Translations under genes and position numbers: made by a program
Assembly (NCBI RefSeq): GCF_005490785.1
Contig: NZ_CP027295.1
Span: 1,488,001-1,552,000, forward strand
Length of the DNA: 64,000 bases
Direction: 5' to 3'
Source: Brachybacterium sp. SGAir0954
GTDB taxonomy: Bacteria > Actinomycetota > Actinomycetes > Actinomycetales > Dermabacteraceae
Notes under the pieces: generated by a model
What the model was told of the DNA's origin: nothing
The model's database searches: none
The model's input: the letters and a program-made list of their open reading frames with translations, nothing else
Shown: positions 1 through 10,139 of the stretch, in pieces
Position numbering within the stretch: position 1 is the stretch's first letter
Layout: the number at the start of each line of letters is the position of its first letter

Positions 1-1358
1 TCGACGACGTCGACCACCCCGACCCCGCCGCCCCCGCCGGCCCGCCGGACCGTCTGCCGCCCTCGGGGCGTGCCGCGCTCCGCGCCGGCGTGGTCGGGAA
101 CTTCATCGACAACGTCCACGTGTTCCTGCCGCTCACCGCGCTCACCCCGGCGCTGGCCACGGTCGCGGGGCCCGGGGTCGCGGCGGCGACCGGCGCGATC
201 GTCGTCATCGCGATGATGCTCGGCCGGCCCGTCGGCGGGGTCGTCTTCGGCCGGATCTCCGACCGCCTGGGCCGCACCCGCACCACGCAGGTCGCGATCG
301 CCGGCACCGCCGGCTGCGCGCTGCTGATCGCCGCGATGCCCACCCACGAGCTGCTGGGCGCCGGGACGATCGCGCTGATCCTCGGCCTGCGCTTCCTGGG
401 CGGCATCTTCGTCGCCGGGGAGTACTCCGCCGCGATCCCGCTCGCCATGGAGTGGTCGCCGCCGCGCCGCCGCGGCCTCATGAGCGGGCTGATCCTCTCG
501 ATGGCGCCGTGGGCGCAGGGGGCGATCGCCTTCGCGACCGCCACGCTGCTGCTCGTGCTCGGGCCGGAGGAGTACGCCGTCTGGGGCTGGCGGCTGCTGT
601 TCGTCGTCGGGGCGCTGCTCTCGCTGGGGATGCTGCTGTACTACCGCTCGCACGTCGTCGACGCGCCGATCGCCCGCCGCGCCCCGACGGACGGGGACGC
701 GGCGCCGGTGCGGGGCGGCGTCCGGCAGGTGCTCGCGGGCCGCTGGTCCGGCGCCTTCCGGCAGGCCTTCGTCATGATGACGGGGCTCTGGCTGCTCACG
801 AACACGACCGTCCTGCTGCTCACCGCGCGGCTCGGGGAGGGCGGTGCCCTCGCCGCCACCGAGGTCGCGCTCGCCATGGGCATCGCCTCCGTCACCCAGG
901 CGCTCGCGATGGCGCTCGCCGGGCACCTCTCGACGGTGATCGGCAGGCGCCGACTGCTCACGATCTGGGGGATCGCCGCCCTGCTCCTCGGGCCGCCCCT
1001 GTGGTGGGCGGCCGTCGGCTCCGGGAGCCTCGCCCGGGCGGCGCTCTGCGCGGCGCTGCTGCAGGTGGTGACCGTCGCCGCCTACGGCCCGGTATCCGCG
1101 TACCTCTCCGAGCGGTTCCCCACGGCCGTGCGCTCCACGGGCTACGGCTCCGCCTACAGCCTCTCCCTCGTGCTGCCGGCCCTGTACCCCTTCTACCTGC
1201 CGCTGCTCGCCGGGGTCACCGGCCCCCGCGGCTCGGTGCTGCTGCTCATGGTGCTCGGGGCGGCGCTGCTGATCCTCGGCGCCCGGCTCGGCCCGCGCCT
1301 CGCCCCCGCGGACCTCGACGGGGACCTCGACGCGGTCGCGCTCGCCGGGGAGCGGTGA
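1..1358 (+). CDS. MFS transporter, metabolite:H+ symporter (MHS) type, 5' end missing
   Basis: Inner-membrane secondary transporter of the major facilitator superfamily, probably a proton-coupled uptake carrier for an organic acid or osmolyte; the substrate cannot be read. The frame is open from the window edge, and the segment [12 protein letters not shown] is the usual N-terminal lead-in of MHS proteins just before helix 1, so the true start lies upstream and the GTG at 90 is internal. The loop after helix 2 carries the MFS signature GRPVGG...GRISDRLGR. About ten hydrophobic segments follow, with a basic central loop near the middle ([11 protein letters not shown]). It ends in a short acidic tail. 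The next gene, csp, is about 250 bp downstream with its own leader, so they are not obviously an operon. Confidence 0.8.
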   Translation, partial: DDVDHPDPAAPAGPPDRLPPSGRAALRAGVVGNFIDNVHVFLPLTALTPALATVAGPGVAAATGAIVVIAMMLGRPVGGVVFGRISDRLGRTRTTQVAIAGTAGCALLIAAMPTHELLGAGTIALILGLRFLGGIFVAGEYSAAIPLAMEWSPPRRRGLMSGLILSMAPWAQGAIAFATATLLLVLGPEEYAVWGWRLLFVVGALLSLGMLLYYRSHVVDAPIARRAPTDGDAAPVRGGVRQVLAGRWSGAFRQAFVMMTGLWLLTNTTVLLLTARLGEGGALAATEVALAMGIASVTQALAMALAGHLSTVIGRRRLLTIWGIAALLLGPPLWWAAVGSGSLARAALCAALLQVVTVAAYGPVSAYLSERFPTAVRSTGYGSAYSLSLVLPALYPFYLPLLAGVTGPRGSVLLLMVLGAALLILGARLGPRLAPADLDGDLDAVALAGER

Positions 1359-1614
1359 GAGATGGATGTCCGTCGTCGGCGGCCTCCGATCGGTCGCTTC
1401 CGAGCGGTCGGCACCGAGCGATCGGTCTCCTTCGGTGAACAATCGGGGAATCGTGCTCGCATCCGGGGCGAAAGTCTGCGAACCTAGTGCTCGGCACGTC
1501 GTCCGCGGCGTGCCGCCGGACCCTGATCGGGGTCCACGTCGTCGGCGGAGCGTCTTCCGGCGGCAGGCATCATTGGCCGAGACTCGGCCGACGACATCGA
1601 AGGATTACAGGAAC

Positions 1615-1818
1615 ATGGCTACTGGCACCGTGAAGTGGTTCAACGCCGACAAGGGCTTCGGCTTCATCGCCCCCGACGACGGCTCGGACGACGTCTTCGC
1701 CCACTTCAGCAACATCACCGGCACCGGCTACCGCAACCTCGAGGAGAACCAGAAGGTCTCCTTCGAGGTCGAGCGCACTGATCGCGGCCTCACCGCCGTG
1801 AACATCCAGGGCGCCTGA
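1615..1818 (+). CDS. Cold-shock protein (CspA family)
   Basis: A 67-residue single-stranded nucleic-acid-binding protein, an OB-fold RNA chaperone of the cytoplasm. It begins [10 protein letters not shown] and carries both RNP motifs, KGFGFI (RNP1) and VFAHFS (RNP2), at the positions expected in the family; length is typical. The ATG at 1615 follows AGGAA with a 5-nt gap, and an upstream in-frame extension is rejected because the family starts here. About 250 bp of leader without another gene precede it, consistent with the long structured 5' UTRs of csp genes. A strong hairpin follows the stop. Monocistronic by appearance. Confidence 0.95.
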   Translation: MATGTVKWFNADKGFGFIAPDDGSDDVFAHFSNITGTGYRNLEENQKVSFEVERTDRGLTAVNIQGA

Positions 1819-1840
1819 GCCCCGGAGCCCCACAGCTCTC

Positions 1841-1874
1841 GGAGCGCCCGTCGGAACGATCCGGCGGGCGCTCC
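1841..1874 (+). terminator. Hairpin terminator after csp
   Basis: Perfect 10-bp arms GGAGCGCCCG (1841-1850) and CGGGCGCTCC (1865-1874), extended inward by four further pairs around an AACGAT loop. There is no long T run, as is common in high-GC actinobacteria. It lies 22 bp past the csp stop. Confidence 0.75.
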
Positions 1875-2026
1875 GTCATGTCCGGAGGGAAAACTTCCGG
1901 GCCTTGTCTTTCCCTGATCGCCGGGGCAGGCTGGCCGGCGAGGGTCCCGTGCTCGCGGGTCCCGCGGCACCGGACGCCCGGTGCGCTCGCGGTGCCGCTC
2001 GTCAGTGGTTCCACGGAAGGACGATG

Positions 2027-3241
2027 ATGTCTGAGAACAGAGCTGTCGCCTACAAGGGAGCAGGCCACGTCGAGGTGGTCGACACCCCCTACCCCGAGTT
2101 CGAGCTGAAGGACGGTCCGGGGGTGAACCCGGCCAACGTCGGCCGGAAGGTGCCCCACGGCGCGATCCTGCGCACCGTCGCGACCAACATCTGCGGCTCC
2201 GACCAGCACATGGTGCGCGGCCGCACCACCGCCCCGGAGGGGCTCATCCTGGGCCACGAGATCACCGGCGAGGTGGTCGAGGTCGGCCCGGACGTCGAGT
2301 TCATCAAGAAGGGCGACATCGTCTCGGTCCCCTTCAACATCGCCTGCGGCCGCTGCCGCAACTGCAAGGAGGGCAAGACCGGGATCTGCCTGAACGTGAA
2401 CCCGGACCGTCCCGGCAGCGCCTACGGCTACGTCGACATGGGCGGCTGGGTGGGAGGCCAGGCCGAGTACGTCCTCGCCCCGTACGCGGACTGGAACCTG
2501 CTGAAGTTCCCCGACAGGGACCAGGCCCTCGAGAAGATCCTCGATCTCACGATGCTCTCGGACATCTTCCCGACCGGGTTCCACGGCGCCTACAGCGCCG
2601 GCGTGAAGCCGGGCTCGACGGTGTACATCGCGGGCGCCGGTCCGGTGGGCCTCGCCGCCGCCGTCGGCGCGCAGCTGCTCGGCGCCGGCGTCGTGATCGT
2701 CGGCGACCTCAACGCGGACCGACTCGAGCAGGCCCGCTCCTTCGGCTGCGAGACAGTCGACGTCTCCAAGGGGGACCCGCGCGACCAGATCGAGCAGATC
2801 CTCGGCGTCCCGGAGGTCGAGTGCGGCGTGGACGCCGTGGGCTTCGAGGCCCGCGGTCACGGTTCCGACGCCGGCCACGAGGCGCCGGCGACGGTGCTGA
2901 ACTCGCTCATGGACCTCACGGAGGCGGGCGGCGCGCTCGGCATCCCCGGGCTCTATGTCACCGGCGACCCCGGCGGCGTGGACGCCGCCGCGCAGGAGGG
3001 GTCGCTCTCGATCCGTCTGGGCCTCGGGTGGGCGAAGTCGCTGTCGTTCACGACCGGGCAGTGCCCGGTCATGAAGTACCACCGCCGGCTGATGCAGGCG
3101 ATCCTCCATGACAAGGTGCAGATCGCGAAGGCCGTGAAGGCCACCCCGATCCCGCTGGACGAGGCGCCGCAGGCCTACGCGGACTTCGATCAGGGCGCGG
3201 CGAGGAAGTACGTGCTGAACCCCAACGGCTACATCAAGTAG
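2027..3241 (+). CDS. fdhA: Glutathione-independent formaldehyde dehydrogenase (zinc alcohol dehydrogenase family)
   Basis: A 404-residue NAD-dependent, zinc-containing medium-chain dehydrogenase that oxidises formaldehyde without a thiol cofactor; the Pseudomonas putida FdhA type has about 399 residues. The N-terminus MSENRAVAYKGAGHVEV closely resembles that family. Visible landmarks are the catalytic-zinc region NICGSDQHMVRGRT followed by GHEITGEVVEVG, the structural-zinc cysteine cluster CGRCRNCKEGKTGIC, and the Rossmann glycine motif AGAGPVGLAA. Two ATGs are adjacent (2024, 2027); 2027 is chosen because GGAAGG lies 6 nt upstream and it matches the family start. It stands alone between two hairpins, so it looks monocistronic. 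A related dismutase or alcohol dehydrogenase activity cannot be excluded from sequence. Confidence 0.9.
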   Translation: MSENRAVAYKGAGHVEVVDTPYPEFELKDGPGVNPANVGRKVPHGAILRTVATNICGSDQHMVRGRTTAPEGLILGHEITGEVVEVGPDVEFIKKGDIVSVPFNIACGRCRNCKEGKTGICLNVNPDRPGSAYGYVDMGGWVGGQAEYVLAPYADWNLLKFPDRDQALEKILDLTMLSDIFPTGFHGAYSAGVKPGSTVYIAGAGPVGLAAAVGAQLLGAGVVIVGDLNADRLEQARSFGCETVDVSKGDPRDQIEQILGVPEVECGVDAVGFEARGHGSDAGHEAPATVLNSLMDLTEAGGALGIPGLYVTGDPGGVDAAAQEGSLSIRLGLGWAKSLSFTTGQCPVMKYHRRLMQAILHDKVQIAKAVKATPIPLDEAPQAYADFDQGAARKYVLNPNGYIK

Positions 3242-3250
3242 TCGGCCCCA

Positions 3251-3292
3251 CCGCCGGGCGGTCGGGCCGTGAGCGGTCCGCCCGTCCGGCGG
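3251..3292 (+). terminator. Probable hairpin terminator after fdhA
   Basis: Imperfect inverted repeat: CCGCCGGGCGG (3251-3261) against CCGCCC-GTC-CGGCGG (3278-3292), with a bulge, starting 10 bp after the fdhA stop. Confidence 0.45.
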
Positions 3293-3320
3293 CGTCGGGG
3301 ACCCGCAGTACCCTCGGCAC

Positions 3321-5054
3321 ATGACCGCCGCCCCTCGCCCCACCACGTGCGTCCTGGGACGCCTGGGCGGCGGCCGGGTGGTGCTGTGCGAGATCGGCGG
3401 GGACGGCGAGCACGGCCCGCGGCAGGAGTTCGACGAGGAGCGGCTGGCGGAGGTCGTCGCCGGGCACGAGGCCGCGGGGACCCCGCGCTGGGTGTGGAGC
3501 GACACGGCCACCTGGTACCCGGGGCTGCTCGCCGCCGGGGTGCGCGTGGAGCGATGCCACGACCTGCGCCTGGTCCACACGATCCTCCAGCACGCCGCCG
3601 CGGTCACCGACGGCGCCGCGCTGCGCGCCGCCACCGCCTGGGAGACCGGCCCCGTCGTCCCCGCGGAGGGCCGGCCCCCGGCCGCGACCCTGTTCGACGT
3701 CGCCCCCGCGGCGGGCTCCGCCGTGCCCCACGACCTCGAGCAGACGCTCGCCGAGCACGCCCGGCAGCAGGCGGCGATCGCCTCCGCCGCGGATCCCTCA
3801 CCGCTGCGCCTGCTCGCCGCGGCGGAGTCCGCCGGCGGGCTCGTCGCGGCGGAGCTGCAGGCGGCGGGCATGCCCTGGGACGTGGTCGAGCACGACCGGA
3901 TCCTCGCCGAGCAGCTGGGCCCCCGGCCCGGGCACGGCCAGCCGCCGGCCCGCATGGTCGAGGTGGGCGCTCAGGTGCGGACCGCGCTGGGTGATCCGAT
4001 GCTGTCCCTGGACTCGCCGCCGCGGGTGCTGAAGGCGCTGCGCCGCGCGGGGATCGACGTCTCCTCGACCTCGCAGTGGGAGCTCGCCGAGCACGACCAC
4101 CCGGTGATCGAGCCGTTGCTGCGCTACAAGAAGCTCTCGCGGCTGCTCACGGCGAACGGGTGGGCGTGGATCGACGAATGGGTGCACGAGGGCCGCTACC
4201 GGCCCGTCTATCTGCCGGGCGGCGTCGTCACCGGGCGCTGGGCGTCCAACGGCGGCGGTGCGCTGCAGATCCCGCGGCAGCTGCGGCCCGCGCTGCGCGC
4301 CGATCCCGGCTGGATGCTCGTGGGAGCGGACGTCTCCCAGCTGGAGCCGCGGGTGCTCGCCGCGATGGCGGGAGACCGGGCGATGGCCGACGCCGGCCGC
4401 GGCAAGGACCTCTACTCCGGCATCGTCGAGGCCGGGGTCGTCGCGACCCGGGCGGAGGCGAAGGTCGCCGTGCTCGGGGCGCTCTACGGGTCGACGACGG
4501 GGGACGCGGGGCGCCTCGTCCCGCGGCTGCGGCGCACCTTCCCCCGCGCGATGGCGCTCGTGGACGAGGCGGCGGCGACGGGGGAGCGGGGCGGGACCGT
4601 GCACACCTGGCTCGGGCGCACCTCTCCGCCGCCGGGCCCGGAGTGGGCGGCGGTGCAGACCCGCGGCGGGGTGGTCGACGCGACGACCGCCGACGAGGAG
4701 CGGGCCCGCCGTGCCGGCCGTGACCGGGGCCGCTTCACCCGCAACTTCGTGGTCCAGGGGACCGCCGCGGAGTGGGCCCTCGCGTGGCTCGCGGACCTCC
4801 GCCTGCGGCTGTCGCGGATCGCCCCTGTTCCCGAGGAGCATGCGGCGACCGCCTCGGGGCCGGCGCTCGGGAACCGTCCCCACCTGGCGTTCTTCCTGCA
4901 CGACGAGGTGATCGTGCACGCCCCGCGCGAGCATGCGGAGGAGGCCGCGCAGGCGGTCCGCGACGCCGCGGACGCCGCGGGAAGGCTGCTGTTCCCCGGC
5001 AGCCCCGTCGACTTCCCGCTGGACCTGACGATCACGGAGCGCTCCGCGAAGTGA
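3321..5054 (+). CDS. Stand-alone family A DNA polymerase (bifunctional 3'-5' exonuclease/polymerase-like)
   Basis: A 577-residue polymerase of the DNA polymerase I family, shorter than PolA (about 900) because it lacks a 5'-3' exonuclease domain. Polymerase motif A is ADVSQLEPR (catalytic Asp337). Motif B is in the stretch with RAEAKVAVLGALYGSTTGDAGRL. Motif C is HDE at residues 527-529. The N-terminal third corresponds to the proofreading exonuclease domain, but its acidic residues are too diverged for me to mark, so it may be inactive. Such polymerases occur beside the full PolA in actinobacteria; their role is poorly known, and repair synthesis is inferred. The start is fixed by TACCCT (3309-3314) ending 6 nt before the ATG, with no Shine-Dalgarno. 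It converges on the AlkD-like gene. Confidence 0.85.
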   Translation: MTAAPRPTTCVLGRLGGGRVVLCEIGGDGEHGPRQEFDEERLAEVVAGHEAAGTPRWVWSDTATWYPGLLAAGVRVERCHDLRLVHTILQHAAAVTDGAALRAATAWETGPVVPAEGRPPAATLFDVAPAAGSAVPHDLEQTLAEHARQQAAIASAADPSPLRLLAAAESAGGLVAAELQAAGMPWDVVEHDRILAEQLGPRPGHGQPPARMVEVGAQVRTALGDPMLSLDSPPRVLKALRRAGIDVSSTSQWELAEHDHPVIEPLLRYKKLSRLLTANGWAWIDEWVHEGRYRPVYLPGGVVTGRWASNGGGALQIPRQLRPALRADPGWMLVGADVSQLEPRVLAAMAGDRAMADAGRGKDLYSGIVEAGVVATRAEAKVAVLGALYGSTTGDAGRLVPRLRRTFPRAMALVDEAAATGERGGTVHTWLGRTSPPPGPEWAAVQTRGGVVDATTADEERARRAGRDRGRFTRNFVVQGTAAEWALAWLADLRLRLSRIAPVPEEHAATASGPALGNRPHLAFFLHDEVIVHAPREHAEEAAQAVRDAADAAGRLLFPGSPVDFPLDLTITERSAK

Positions 5055-5091
5055 CTCGGGCGGAGTCGGTGGCCGACGTGGCCGACGGGCC

Positions 5092-5778
5092 TCAGGCCTC
5101 CTCGCGCCGCGCCACCATCTCCGTGATCCAGATCGGGGCGAAGGGCGAGATGCAGCCGACGGCCGTCGGGTAGTCCCGCAGCACGCCGAGCCGCTCACCG
5201 ATCGTGAGGGCGCGCTCGCGCAGCTCCGGATGCTCGATGCCGATCGTCGCGAGGGTCTGGTTCATCGCCCACTGCAGGCGCTCCGGCGCTGTCGCCATCC
5301 GCGCCTCGACGTCGTCGAGGAGGGCGGGCAGGTCGAGCACCTCGGGGCGCTTCGCGACGGCCTCGGAGGTGAGCGCCCAGCCGGCGCTCTGCACGACCGG
5401 GTCCGGGTCCTCCATCCAGCGCCCCCGCAGCTCCTCGGTGTGCTTGGACTTGCGGACCATGTAGTTGACCAGCCAGTCCTGCACCTTCGGGGTGCCCGCC
5501 TCGCGGAGCATCGCATCGAGCTCCTCCGGCGAGAGCAGGCGCGGCTTCGCGATGAGCAGGGCGAGCAGCCGGGCGTCCACCTGACCGGTGGCCCACAGCG
5601 CGAGGGCGAGCTCGTGGTCCGAGCGCAGGCGCTTCGCGACGGCGCGCAGGGCGGAGAGGTTCACCGCGTGCTCGTCGCCGTGGCGCCGGTTGACCTCGAG
5701 GATCCGCGGGTCCGCGAGGCCGTCGAGCTCCTCGAGCAGGGCGGGGACGGTCCGGGCGGGGTCGTCGGTCGCGGTCAT
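5092..5778 (-). CDS. AlkD-like DNA alkylation repair family protein
   Basis: A 228-residue, all-helical protein of the DNA alkylation repair (AlkC/AlkD, HEAT-like repeat) family, whose AlkD members excise alkylated bases without base flipping. Family features are the N-terminal helical region ending NLSALRAVAKRLRSDHELALALW, then repeats such as RGRWMEDPDPVVQSAGWAL and PERLQWAMNQTLATIG. The AlkD catalytic Asp/Trp pair cannot be assigned with certainty by eye, so glycosylase activity is inference. The ATG at 5778 follows GGAGG with a gap of about 7 nt. Its tail-to-tail polymerase neighbour would fit a repair context. Confidence 0.75.
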   Translation of the reverse strand: MTATDDPARTVPALLEELDGLADPRILEVNRRHGDEHAVNLSALRAVAKRLRSDHELALALWATGQVDARLLALLIAKPRLLSPEELDAMLREAGTPKVQDWLVNYMVRKSKHTEELRGRWMEDPDPVVQSAGWALTSEAVAKRPEVLDLPALLDDVEARMATAPERLQWAMNQTLATIGIEHPELRERALTIGERLGVLRDYPTAVGCISPFAPIWITEMVARREEA

Positions 5779-5856
5779 GTCGTGCTCCTCCGGGGCGGAC
5801 CGCCCACGATATGGCTCGTGCCAAGCGTGGGGACGGCAGGCGGCTACGGTGCCTCC

Positions 5857-6153
5857 ATGATCCGCCATACCGTCTCCTTCACGCTCGTCCACGCCGAGGG
5901 CTCCGCCGAGGAGCGCGACTTCCTCACCGCCGGGCCCGCCCTGCTCTCCGCGATCCCCGGCGTGCAGGACTTCACCGTCTCCCGCCAGGTGAGCACCAAG
6001 AGCCCCTTCCGCTTCCAGTTCGCCATGACCTTCGCGGACCAGGCCGCCTATGACGTCTACGACGCCCACCCCGACCACCGCGGCTTCGTCGCCTCCCGCT
6101 GGGCCACCGAGGTCGCGGACTTCGCCGAGCAGGACTTCGTCCCCGTCGCCTGA
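5857..6153 (+). CDS. Dabb (stress-responsive A/B barrel) domain protein
   Basis: A 98-residue protein of the Dabb family, small dimeric alpha-beta barrel proteins. The family start is plain: MIRHTVSFTL, with the conserved His, then SAIPGVQDFTVSRQV and the end motif of an AYDVYDAHPDHRGFV type. Function within the family varies (stress proteins, some cyclases and decarboxylases), so no reaction is claimed. The start is supported by TACGGT (5845-5850) ending 6 nt before the ATG, suggesting a leaderless transcript. It is divergent from the AlkD-like gene, whose start lies 78 bp away. The Gfo/Idh gene follows after 145 bp with its own ribosome-binding site. Confidence 0.8.
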   Translation: MIRHTVSFTLVHAEGSAEERDFLTAGPALLSAIPGVQDFTVSRQVSTKSPFRFQFAMTFADQAAYDVYDAHPDHRGFVASRWATEVADFAEQDFVPVA

Positions 6154-6298
6154 GCCGGAGCCCCGTCGGTCGGCCCGTCGACGGTGCACCGCGAGCGCCG
6201 TCGCCGGGGCGGCGGTCCCGGGCACCGACCCGCCACGGCGCGGGGGCCCCGCAGCCACTAGGGTTGCCGGGCGCCTCCACCGACGAAGGGACCTCCCG

Positions 6299-7408
6299 AT
6301 GACCACCGCCACCCCCGCCACCCCCGCCACCTCCGCCCCGCGACGACTCCGCGCCGGCGTGATCGGCCTGGGCTGGGCCGGCCAGCAGCACGTCGCCGCC
6401 TACGCCGCCGATCCCACCGTGGATCTCGTCGCGCTCTCCGCGATGGAGGACCATCTGCTCACCCGCTTCGGCGACGAGCACGGCGTCGAGCTGCGCTACC
6501 CGGACTGGCAGGAGATGCTCGAGAAGGCCGATCTCGACATCGTCTCCGTCGCCACGCCCACCTTCCTCCACGCGCCCATGGCGATCGCCGCCCTCGAGGC
6601 CGGTGTGCACGTCCTCACAGAGAAGCCGATGGCGCAGTCCGCCGAGGCCGCCCGCTCGATGGTCGAGGCCTCCCGCCGTACCGGGCGCATCCTCGAGGTG
6701 TCCTTCAACCATCGCCGCCGCGGCGACGTCGCCGCCCTCGCCCAGGTCATCGAGTCCGGCGTGCTGGGCGAGATCCACTACGCGAAGACAGGCTGGGTGC
6801 GCCGCGCGGGCATCCCGGGCCTGGGGACCTGGTTCACGCAGGCCGAGAAGTCCGGCGGCGGCGCCCTCGCGGACATCGGTGTGCACATGCTCGACATGAC
6901 CCTGCACCTGCTGGGCGAGCCCGCCGTGCGCACGGCCTCCGCGAGCACCTACGCGGACTTCGGCCCGCGCGGGCGCGGCGGCTCCGGCTTCGGCATCTCC
7001 GACGTGGCCGACGGCGTCCCCTTCGAGGTCGAGGACCTCGCGACGGCCTTCCTGCGACTCGAGGACGGGGCGACCGTGCTGCTCGAGGCGAGCTGGGCGC
7101 AGATGATCCCCTCGGACCGCTGCTCGGTGACGCTGTACGGCACTGAGGGCGGCGCGGAGCTCGTCTTCGGTACGCCGGAGGGGGACCACCTCACCGTCTG
7201 GACCGAGGTCGCGGGGCTCCCCGCGGAGGTCAAGCCGGCCATCGGCCCCGACGGCCGCCATGCCGCCGCGGTCGCGGACTTCATCGAGGTGGTGCGCAAC
7301 GGCGATCCCGCCGAGCACACCGGGGAGATCGCGCTGCGCCGCGCCGAGGTCCTCGAGGCCTGCTACCGCTCCGCCGCCGCGGGCGCCGAGGTGGGCATCG
7401 GCGCCTGA
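6299..7408 (+). CDS. Gfo/Idh/MocA family NAD(P)-dependent oxidoreductase
   Basis: A 369-residue cytoplasmic dehydrogenase of the glucose-fructose oxidoreductase/inositol dehydrogenase family, which oxidises sugars or cyclitols. The Rossmann motif GVIGLGWAGQQH is at about residues 20-31. The conserved EKP is at 108-110. The C-terminal domain has GGGALADIGVHMLDM, with the Asp-His pair used in catalysis by the family. Substrate specificity is not readable; no sugar transporter or regulator is adjacent. The start ATG follows AAGGG with an 8-nt gap, and TAGGGT upstream is a plausible -10. A strong hairpin follows the stop. Confidence 0.85.
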   Translation: MTTATPATPATSAPRRLRAGVIGLGWAGQQHVAAYAADPTVDLVALSAMEDHLLTRFGDEHGVELRYPDWQEMLEKADLDIVSVATPTFLHAPMAIAALEAGVHVLTEKPMAQSAEAARSMVEASRRTGRILEVSFNHRRRGDVAALAQVIESGVLGEIHYAKTGWVRRAGIPGLGTWFTQAEKSGGGALADIGVHMLDMTLHLLGEPAVRTASASTYADFGPRGRGGSGFGISDVADGVPFEVEDLATAFLRLEDGATVLLEASWAQMIPSDRCSVTLYGTEGGAELVFGTPEGDHLTVWTEVAGLPAEVKPAIGPDGRHAAAVADFIEVVRNGDPAEHTGEIALRRAEVLEACYRSAAAGAEVGIGA

Positions 7409-7445
7409 GCCCGGTCCCTGCCGCGCGCAGGGATGCAGGGAGAAG

Positions 7446-7493
7446 CCGCGAGCGGTGGACCGCCCAGGGGGAAGGGCCGCCCACCGCTCGCGG
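7446..7493 (+). terminator. Bidirectional hairpin terminator
   Basis: Perfect 13-bp arms CCGCGAGCGGTGG (7446-7458) and CCACCGCTCGCGG (7481-7493) with a GCCC/GGGC inner stem. It sits between the convergent oxidoreductase gene and the 50-residue peptide gene and can serve both. Confidence 0.8.
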
Positions 7494-7533
7494 TGGTGCG
7501 GAGACGGGGTGGAGCATGCTCCGCCCCGTGCCG

Positions 7534-7686
7534 TCAGGCGGAGCGCCTGTCCTGGAGCTCCTCGGAGACGGAGCGGCGGGAGCTGCCGGCAGTGCGTGCG
7601 ATCAGGTCGGCGTCGCTGTCGACCGTCTCCTCCGCCAGGTAGTCGAAGTGCTCGGCTGCGGTGTCATGCGTATCGGTGATCTTCAT
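7534..7686 (-). CDS. Orphan 50-residue acidic peptide
   Basis: I do not recognise this gene. It encodes 50 residues starting MKITDTHDTAAEHFDY, rich in Asp/Glu in the first half and ending SEELQDRRSA, with no Cys, signal peptide or membrane segment. Evidence that it is real: the ATG at 7686 has a near-perfect Shine-Dalgarno GAGGAGG 5 nt upstream, and a strong hairpin lies just downstream. The surrounding DNA (about 7600-7800) is visibly lower in GC than its neighbours, hinting at a different history. An upstream in-frame ATG (MNSPLLPEEDS...) is possible but has a weaker context. No processing, export or toxin partner is adjacent. Confidence 0.55.
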   Translation of the reverse strand: MKITDTHDTAAEHFDYLAEETVDSDADLIARTAGSSRRSVSEELQDRRSA

Positions 7687-7837
7687 CGAGTCCTCCTCGG
7701 GAAGCAGGGGGCTGTTCATCGCCGGTTCACCCGGTGTGATCCACAGCATGGCACCGGAACCTCGGAGATTCGGGCACGACACCTGGAATGTGCATGACAG
7801 ACCGTTCGGGAGGAACGATCCGCGCTCCCGCCCCCGC

Positions 7838-8107
7838 TCAGTCGTCGCTGCGAGGATCCCGCCGGCGGGCGGCCTCGCGCTCGGCCGCGTCGATGATCGC
7901 GTCCTCGCTCTCCTCGGCGCTCGGACCGCGCCGGCCGCGCAGGCCCAGGGCGATCCCGATCGCGAGGCCCAGGCCCACGCCCACCGCGCCGCCGGCCCAG
8001 ATGTTGCCGAGCACCTCGATCCCCACGCCGATCCCGAGCATCGTGCCGATGAGGATGCCGAAGGGCAGCCAGGTGGCGTCGAAGGGGCGGCGCGGTCGGT
8101 CGGTCAC
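7838..8107 (-). CDS. Small membrane protein of unknown function
   Basis: An 89-residue protein with two glycine-rich hydrophobic helices (about residues 13-35 and 38-57) joined by a very short turn, followed by LRGRRG and a charged cytoplasmic tail rich in Glu/Asp/Arg. The N-terminus is basic, so both ends are probably cytoplasmic. No catalytic motif is visible and no family name is offered. The GTG start at 8107 follows AGGAG with a 5-nt gap. It lies downstream of the decayed aldo/keto reductase on the same strand but is separated from it by a strong hairpin, so it is probably transcribed on its own. Confidence 0.7.
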   Translation of the reverse strand: MTDRPRRPFDATWLPFGILIGTMLGIGVGIEVLGNIWAGGAVGVGLGLAIGIALGLRGRRGPSAEESEDAIIDAAEREAARRRDPRSDD

Positions 8108-8145
8108 GGGTCTCCTCAGGGCGAACGGTCCCGGACAGCGTAACG

Positions 8146-8192
8146 GGGGACGCCCGGCCCACCACCGCGCGGGTGATGGGCCGGGCGTCCCC
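8146..8192 (-). terminator. Strong hairpin terminator after the aldo/keto reductase remnant
   Basis: Perfect 16-bp arms at 8146-8161 (GGGGACGCCCGGCCCA) and 8177-8192, with a 15-nt loop. It lies 17 bp past the stop of the remnant on the minus strand. Confidence 0.8.
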
Positions 8193-8209
8193 GTCGGCCG
8201 TCGAGGGGA

Positions 8210-9970
<1,761 letters not shown>

Positions 9971-10025
9971 GAGGGGTGATCCTCCTGGTGTGCGGCGCGG
10001 GATAACCTGCGCCAGACGATGAAGC

Positions 10026-10048
10026 GCGTCTGCAGTAGTTGCAGACGC
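10026..10048. promoter_or_regulatory. Probable MarR operator
   Basis: Perfect inverted repeat GCGTCTGCA-N5-TGCAGACGC, 9-bp arms and a 5-nt spacer, in the middle of the intergenic region between the MFS efflux gene and the marR-type gene. Size and symmetry fit a winged-helix MarR dimer site. A shorter palindrome TCGTACGA lies at 10118-10125, closer to the regulator start. Confidence 0.7.
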
Positions 10049-10139
10049 AAAGGAATCTGACGGACGGGATCGTTGCACACGCGCGCTATCGGCGCAAGGA
10101 GGGTATGCTGGGTGCGTTCGTACGAGTAAGGGAGGCCAC

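Noticed and set aside
1366-1614. N-terminal extension of the cold-shock protein
   Set aside because: The family begins at [10 protein letters not shown], which has a proper ribosome site; the extension is low-complexity leader DNA.
1790-3955. Minus-strand open frame across fdhA and the start of the polymerase gene
   Set aside because: It crosses a terminator and two real genes and has no family resemblance.
7534-7686. Peptide precursor of a modified natural product (RiPP)
   Set aside because: No leader/core pattern, no Cys, and no modifying enzyme, protease or exporter nearby.
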